A stretch of 32,324 bases of DNA from Eubacteriales Family XIII. Incertae Sedis bacterium. Lineage in GTDB: Bacteria; Bacillota; Clostridia; Peptostreptococcales; Anaerovoracaceae. The translations under genes and the position numbers were made by a program. Location: assembly GCA_031277015.1 (NCBI GenBank), contig JAISLZ010000088.1, positions 1 through 32,324 of the forward strand, given 5' to 3'. Below are positions 22,201 through 31,200 of this stretch, one piece after another; position 1 is the stretch's first letter, and every line of letters starts with the position of its first letter. The notes below the pieces were generated by a model, which saw nothing but the letters and a program-made list of their open reading frames with translations, made no database searches and was not told the DNA's origin.

Positions 22201-25200
22201 ACAAGACTGCGGGCACGATCAAGGGCCTTGACAATGGTAGCTATTCTCTGCGCATCAACGCCACGAGCACGAGCTTCAAGTCCCTGCCACAGAATATAGA
22301 GATCAAGCCCTCGGCGAAAGACGCGAGCTATGAGCTGACCCTCGGTATAGCCCAGGGTAGCGTGTATTCTCTAGAAGGCCAGAAATACCTCTACTCCGAT
22401 GATGATGTCGCAACGCATCACGTCGAAGTGCGCAACACGGGCAATCAGACGCTGACGTCCGTCCGGGCTTCGCTGTCCGGGGCTTCCCCATCCGCGTTTA
22501 CGCTGAATGGGGGCACGATAACGAGTCTCGCCCCCGCACCAGCACCCGCCGTTGACACAAGCAGCATCAGCGTCAATCCTGCGCCCGGGCTTGCGGTAGG
22601 CACATATACAGCGACGCTGACGGTGAGCGCTGACTACAGCAGTCCTCTCGGTTCCGGCACGGTGAAGAGAAGCTATGGCCTCAGCTTCGTCGTGGAGAAG
22701 GCTAAAATCACGGCTTTTGACTCGCTCACGGACTGGCATCCCGGCATGGAGAACACACAGGCGATCCTGGAAAATCTTCCCTCGGCAGACGCGGTCAGGA
22801 CAGCCCTCATCAACGGCATGAACGTGTCCGGTGTAGCGAAGATTGACGGATACAAGAAGGTGACGGCTATCCTGGACAGCGGTGGCAGGGCAGAGATTCC
22901 CATCACCTCGTGGGGTGGCGGAGATCAATGGAATCCCGGAAAGGAGGGCACGTACACCTTCATCGGTACGATGGATATGGGAGGGCTTGCCGCGAACATA
23001 GATCAGAACGCGCATGTTCCGGACGTCGATGTCATACTTGGCGATCTGAGGCACGGTTTCGTTCTGGACAAGACCGGTACGTTCAACTTCCCCTCCGCCC
23101 AGTACGGCTACAGCGTGGGAGATAGCGGAGTGCATCCCATGGGCGTGACGATCACGAGCATAGGTTCGGAGTCCACGGGAGTCATGACTGCGGAGCTTTC
23201 CGGCCCTGATGCGGCCTGCTTCGAACTCATAGCGGGCTCAAAGCATGGACAGACGGCCGATCTGGATTCCATCACTCAAGAGCACGGAGTGAACACGGCC
23301 CTCAGTGTTAGGCCCATACCCGGCCTCACTCCGGAAGCGACGTCCTTAAAGACCTACAACGCGACGGTCACCGTGCGTGGCGAAGGCTCCGAATCCAGGA
23401 GCTTTGGCGTATCGTTTACCGTGGACCTCGCGAGGATTACGGCCTTTAAGTCCATAGAGCTGGGCGGGGGCAGGGAGGGAGCGCCTACACTCGGCATGAC
23501 AGAGGCCGATGTCATAGCCAGTCTTGCCGCGTTGTACCCCTCCGTTACGGCGGTCTGCGCGGGCGGCGGGACGCTATCCTTCCCCGTAAGCGTCTGGTCA
23601 CCCGACGTGTCCAGCCCCTCGTACAATCCGTCCGTAGCAGGCACATACATGTTCAAGGGGACGCTCGGGGCTGTGCCTCCATACTTCACGGTAGCGAGCG
23701 GAGACATATCACCGACCATTTCTGTGACGATAGTGCCTACGGTGAACGCGCAGGAGCCGGCGATTGCGGCGCATCCGCAGGGCGGTGCGCGCTACACGCA
23801 GAAGGCCGATCCAGGCAACGCGCTCACCCTGGGAGTCGCGGCCTCCGTAAACGATGACGGCACGCTCAGCTATCAGTGGTATTCAAACACTGTCGCTTCA
23901 AACGCGGGCGGTACGCCCATATCAGGCGCTACGGACAGTACATACACCGTTCCGAGGACCGCTACGGGCTTCTACCACTATTACTGCGTCGTCACGAACA
24001 CGAACAATGCGGTCAACGGCGATAAGCAGACGGTCGCCGCATCTGACGCGGCTACGGTCAATATCTTACGCCGGCCGCAGAGTCCCCTTGTCATATTGGA
24101 TCCCCATGCGATCTACGCGCGCGTTAGCCCGTTCATCTATCAGCTGGCATTGTCTGGCGGCGACGGCTCGGGCGAAGTGACGTTCTCTAAACTGAGCGGT
24201 GATGACAGCATTGCGACCGTATCGACGTCCGGCGCGCTGACCGTGAAAAGCCCCGGTGCAGTGCGTGTCCACGCGCGGAAGGCCGGGGACGCCGACTGGG
24301 AAGATAGCGCGTATTCGAATACCGTCATAATAGACATACAGCATCAGCCGTATGATATAGAACAGCGCCCCACGAGGTCGGCCATCTACGGCCAGACGCT
24401 TGCGGATGTGCCGCTAACGGACATCACGACCTCGCCCGCCGGCTTGTGGAGCTGGGAGGAGCCGCCTGGCACCCAGGTAGGCCCGCCGGACGATGACGGT
24501 ATACAGCCGCATCCAGCGACCTTCACGCCGGATTCAGGATCGTACAAAGTCCTCACGAATATGGCCATCAATATCTATGTCTCCAAAAAGCCTGTGACGG
24601 TGTCCGGCATCACCTTTGCTGACAAAAGTTACGATGGAACGACGACAGCCGGGATCAGCCAGGCGCCGGTCATAGATGGGATAATAAACGGGGACAGCGT
24701 CGGCTTGGAGGCGGATGGTGTGAGCTGGGCCTTTGCCGCAGCTTCCGATGCCGCAAGCGTGGAGGTCGCGGGAGATAACGGCATTGTGATGCCCGTCATA
24801 CGCACGGGAGACTACGCCATAGTGGGTAGCCATGCCAGGAACTACACCCTTGCACAGCCGGTCGGCAGCTTCTCCGCGCGCATCAAGCCCGGATTTGCGG
24901 CAGACGACGGCGTCCACTACACTACCTCGTTGAACGGGCATGGCGTGACGAGCGGAGCCCTGACAGTCACGGCAAGGGATGGATATGGCGTGGCCGTTCC
25001 CATCGCCTCCGGCGGTTCCTTTACCGATCCTGGGCATAACGATCCGTGGGCTCAGTCCGTCGAGATCACGAGCGCCGCGGTAACGGATGGCAGTGCGTCC
25101 TTCTACGTGCGCCGCACGGGATCGTCCGCGGACGACGGCATAGCGCCGAACGAGATATCGAAGAAAGAAAGTATCACGTATACGATAGATAAAACGCCGC

Positions 25201-28200
25201 CGATAGCTGAGGTAGCGTATAGAGATAACCTGTTCCGGCAATTCCTGAACACCATCACCTTAGGCCGGTTTTTCAAAGACACGCTGGACATAGCGATTAA
25301 AGCCGATGACCCTACGGGCGCCGGCATAGAGCATACCTACTATTATATAGATCGCTCCCCCGGTAGCGCCCCGCTCACCGAAGATGAGCTTGAAAGCCAT
25401 GGTTGGCTTACTTACAACGATATATCAAAGCCGCACATCTCAGACAGCGCGAAAATCGCTCTTTATGTCAAGCCCGTGGACAAAGCGGGCAACTGGCAGA
25501 TATACAAAGACGGCATCGTCATATACAAAGACGCCGAGCCCGAAGCGAACAGATATATTCACTACGTCAAGGCGACCAAGGCAGACCAGACTACGGACGT
25601 CACCCGCAATGGCAACGAGGTTCTGGACGTGAAGTACGGCAGCCAGATACTCACGCCCGGAGCGGTCGTCTGGGTAGCAGGTTCCAGCATCACGTTTGCC
25701 GGCGAGTATCTGGATACCTTTGTAGCTAGTGATGAGCCATATACCTTTACCGTGACATACCGTCCGTTCGGTGTGACGTACAGCGCGGTGGAAGGCAATG
25801 AGGCCCCGTCTACTACGGCCATCAAACTGTATGTTAGCAAGCATGAGCAGTCGGCCCCGTCCGTCACGATAGGCGGAGTGAGCCCTCCCGCCATGTCGGG
25901 AGGCCAGAGCACGGATGGCATAATCAGCACATCATACGGCATCCCCCCGTTCATTCTTGCCGCTACCGCATCCGGCGGCTCGGCGGACTACGTATGGACG
26001 GTATCGCCTGCCGCCGCGTCCCCCATCACCATAGGAGCGTTGTCAGGATATGAAGGAGGGAGCGCGGTCGCGGTCGCGGTCACTCTCACTGGCATAGGCC
26101 GGTCCGAGATCACGGTATACAGGCCGGGTGACGATAGCTACAGCGCATCGCCCTCCCGTAGGATCACGGTGAATGCGTATGACAGCGCATCGCCTACACC
26201 CGGCGGCTCCGAAAATCCGCCCGACCCCACCGTCACGCATGGCGCGTTCACATCGAACGGAGCTGTTGCCAATGCGGATATGAGATGGTCCACCGATATC
26301 AGATGGAAAGCCGCAGAAGACGATATCACGCGGGAAGCGAACATAGAGTACTACCTCTACCATTCGGATAGCCCGTCGAACAACATTACGAACCCGGGTG
26401 ACTGCGAGAAAAACGGCACGTTGCTTACTAGCGGCAGTGCCCTCACTTCCCACTCCGCGATCGCTCTGACGTCCGGCGCTATTCACTGGTTCAACGTCGT
26501 GGCTAAGGACGCGTCCGACAACAAGTCCGCCTACAATGCTGTGCGCGTCATAACGCCTCTGTGCGTGAGTTTCTCCGCTATAAGGGAAGGTGGTATAGAC
26601 GGTATAGAAGCCTCGTCAGGCATTCGCGTCACATTCGACAAAGATGTGACGGGATTCTCATCGGAGCCCGTTTCTATCGGGGCGAATGCGTACGAGACAG
26701 CCGCCGTGGATGACGCGGGCGATTCTGATCTCAAGACATGGAGCATCCCTATTACGGTAACGGGCGCCAATCGTTCCACCACGATCGTTACGTTAGCCGC
26801 GTGGACAGATCGGTCGAACTACCACAGCTACATTCCAAGACCAGCTGCCGTGAGCGGCATAGAGCTGTTCGCCCCCGATCCCTGGCCCACACCTTCTGCT
26901 GTTATAGACTATGATGCTGAGACGATCAGGAATCTATCTCCCGGCGGCATCTACCAGTTCAACTATAACGGCGGTAGCTACGAAGGGGAAAGGACAATCA
27001 ATCCTGAAGGATCCTATCCCATCCCCTTCGACAAGTTCGGCTATAGGCTCGGGATCATAAAGGTAAAGAGTGTAGACGACGCGAAGGAGAAGTCTCCGGC
27101 GCAGTTCATAGACATACCGAATCGTCCGGATATGCCTTCAATTGACGTCACACAGCCCGGCGCGAACACTGGCCCGACTTCCAGAGGCGCGGTCACAATC
27201 ACGAACTACAATTCGGCGCTGGACTACCAATACCGCAAGATGAGTGAGGTAACATGGACCGAGGCCGGTGAGAACACGATCACGGGCCTGGAGGGCGGCC
27301 GCTACTACATCAGGGTAAAGCCGTCCGACAGTAGTTTCGCGAGCAACTTGGTACCGTTCTACATCCGTGCCTTTGACGAAGTGCGCTTTGAACCTGCGCT
27401 TGAAGGATACGCGCAGCCGACCCCGCGGGTCGTTACGATAGACGCGGGCCTTACGATCTCGGCAGTGACGCTGACCGGCGGGGGGTACACGTCGTTCGAG
27501 CATAGGACTTCGGGCAGTGCGCACCTGTTGCAGCCCCAGGTGGGGCTCAGGCGCGGTACGCATAAAACGACGGCGCACATCACGTATGAGGATACGGACG
27601 GTTCATCTAAAACCCTGGATGAGAACGTCATCTTTACCGTCTACCCGAAAGTGGAGTTCATGAGCGGCGTCACGCCCGGCGCGTTAGCGACGGATGAGGA
27701 TAATGACGGCCTCACCGACACGCTGACTCTGAACTTCAAATATCCCGTGGATCTACGCCCCTACGGTGGCAGTCTGTTCATAGGGGACGCCGCGGAAAAG
27801 AAGAAGGAACAGACGGGCTTCACGTACGTGAACGAGGATCTGACCGTCTACAAGCTGAAGATCACTCCCCTGGTCACTGCGGTGACGGGCAAATCCATCA
27901 CTGTCAGGGTACGCATGGGACAGCTCGCTAATTCAGGGGACTACGCCTTTCAGACCGCCTCTCAGGGTGGTGAGGGCAGTGTATACAATTACGACGCCAG
28001 CGTCAGTATCCCGCGCGGGATAAAGGAGGTAAAGCTCATAGATTCCTTGCCTGGCTGGGATTCCGCCCTGCTACAGTTCACTCTCATGAAGGGCGAAGGT
28101 TTCTACGGCATCAAGGCTGATGATCTGACATGGACGCCGTCTCCGGCGGCAGCCGTATACGATGGCCCGATCACCCTTGGCGGGGATGCGAAGGTGAACA

Positions 28201-31200
28201 TTAGAGGAGTGTACCGCATAGACTTGGATTACGACCAGTCTACAGGTGTGGGATATACCTACCGTCTTCACATTGACGTGGTGAGCGCGGGTGCGTTGAC
28301 CGTCGCTATTCCGAGTTACGGGGCTATAGCGACGCACGCGGGAATCGTCATAAAAGGAGACAGGAAAGCCTCTGGCTTCATCTACTTCCTCGACGATAGC
28401 GGCCGCAACTATCCCACAGACCGCAACGCGCGTCAGATGTTCGGTTCTCTAAACATAGACGGTGTTGAATACAGCGCCCCTGCCCTTAGCCTGCGTACGA
28501 GCGCTGGACTGGATAATTCGACCATATCCGCTGTATACCTGGACGAGCGGGAGCTTGATCCCTCCGCCTACAGCGTAAAGGTCGCGGAGAAGGATACGCA
28601 TTTAATATTCGACGGTTATGATTACGGCCTGGTCACAAACCAAGCCATCGTATATCTGAATGAGGGCTGGACCAGGCAGGATGGCGATCATGTGATCGGC
28701 GCACTTTTTGAGACGACAGATACTACGACCCCCAGCTATATCGCTGCCACTTGCGTCGTAAATGTGGATGGGATTACCTCCACCTACCCTCTGACGATGT
28801 TGGAAGGTGAAGGCGGAACGGGTGCCGTTGCGAAATCCTCTGATGGGATCCCTGCAAACACATATACCACACATGGGGCATTTGAGGCCGGCGCTGATGT
28901 CAAGATAGAAGCGCGGCCAGCAGAGGGATTCAAATTTGGCAGATGGAGTCAGGTATCAGAGCCCGGCATAGAGCTTCCTGAGACGTCCATAGGCTCCATC
29001 ACGATGCCGGCGGAGGCCGTGACAATAGAGGCGATATATACGGACGGTACACCTCCCGTGACGAGCGTCATCCCCACGTCAGGTTCGTGGATCCCTGCGC
29101 CCGGCCTCGTGAGGCTTGAGGCCTATGATGTCGATCCTACCACCGCATCCGCGGTAGGGGGGATAGCGGAGATAAATTACATCGTAGATGGCGTGGCGCA
29201 TAAGGTTCAGTCTTCCGGCGCTGCTATCAATCTGACCACAGAAGGCGTACATAGTATCGAGTACAGCGCCGTGGATAAGGCGGGCAATCGTGAGGCGACA
29301 AGGAGCGCTGTCATGTACCTGGACGAGACCGTACCTACGGTCAGCATCCAGTTCAACGGCGCGGCGCCCGCCACGTTCGACCCCAGTCCGCAGGTCGTGC
29401 ATTTCTATACCAAGGACAAGATGGCCGGTGACATCAAGTTCACGGTCAACGCTGGAGATCAGGGTTCAGACCAGATCAAGGAGACGAAGTATCTCGTCAC
29501 CACCTCGTCGATAGAAACGCCTTCCGATGCTATTCATGCGGCTGGCTGGCAGGTTTATACCGGACCGTTCCTCGTCACCACGAAGGGTGCGTACTACGTC
29601 TACGCGCAGGCCGTGGACGGCGCGGGCAACGTGACGGTCGTGAACACTCAGGGTATCGCCATATATGAAAACAGCGAGCGGGATACGTCATCCATCACGT
29701 TCGAGAAGCTGTCAGGCCATGATGTGGCGGCCAATGTAAGACTGAACGGCAACAGCATAGCGGGCATATCGAACGGCGCGCTGAGCTTGACGCCTGGAGT
29801 GGACTACATCACTGGTGAAGATACAGTCACGTTTGGCGCGGCCTATTTGCAGACTCTACCCGTGGGCAGCCATGAGCTTTCCATATCATACAAACCGCAG
29901 GGGTATCCGTATGTTCAGACTTACGGCAACCAGCCGCCGGATACTACGGCACTGACCGTAAACGTACGGACGGCGCCACTGTCGTTCTCTCTCGTGGCTG
30001 ACCCGACGTCCGGCGCGGTGTACGGGGAGGGAAACGTGATGCTCAAGGCTGTGGCTAATATCGACGATGAAGCGACAGGAAAGGTGATATTCTATAACGG
30101 CGCTACATCTATAGGCGCGGCTACGATGGAAGATAGCATAGCCTCGGTCCGCGTCACACTGGACGCGGGGACGCATAGCGCCATCAGTGCCGAGTACGAG
30201 GGAGATGATAACTACGGGCCTGGAACGGCTACCATGGCCGCTTACTTCGTAGGGAAGGCGGACCGTCAGGCGCCTACGATCTCTGAGGGCTCGATCACCG
30301 TGGAGTACGGTACAGCGGGCCTCATCCTTCATGCCCTGGGTGGCAATGGGGATCGGCACGAATGGACTAGCGCCGATACGTCCGTCGTCACAGTAGGCGG
30401 CGATGGTGCGGAAGGAGTCGCCCAGATAGTGGGCATAGGCACGGCGCAGATCCAGGTGAAGATACTGGCGAGTGACAATTACAATGAGTCGGCCTACAGC
30501 GACCCCATCACCATCACTGCGGGCCAAAGGTCCGTTCAGATCATGGGAGTGATGGCGACCGATAAGGTGTATGACGGGGACAAGGCGGCGACCCCCATCA
30601 CGGAAAGCGCGAGCATATACGGGAGGCGTCAGGATGACGCCGTGACATTTGTGGTCGGTACGGCGGCGTTTGACAGCGCTACGGCCGGAGCTGACAAGAC
30701 GGTTACGTTCGCGGGGTTTGCGCTTGCGGGCGCCGACTCCGCGAAATACACCCTCGCATCGCAGCCCGCGGCCACGACCGCGGATATACTTAGGGCGACG
30801 CCTTCCGCCGTTGTCGGGGCGCCCACAGCGACGGGCATATACTTCGGGCAGCGCGTCAGCGACTCCACCCTCTCAGGAGCGGTCATTGGCGTTACAGGCG
30901 CCGCGCTCGATGGTACCTGGGCGTGGCTGCAAGGCGCGGGGGAACTCATACCCGGAGAGGACGATACATCGCTCAGCGCTACGGGTTACGACTATGTCGC
31001 AGCGTTTACTCCGGCGGACACGGCCAATTACATAGTCCTGACGACGCCCACCAGCATCCATGTGAGCCGCGCGGCCGTGCGCCTCGCGGGCGATCAGACC
31101 GCCGCATACGGCAGCCCGATCTTCATCACGCACGCGGGCGTCACCCAGGACAATACGCTCGCGGATGTCACGATCTCATCCATCGTGGTCAGTACGCACG

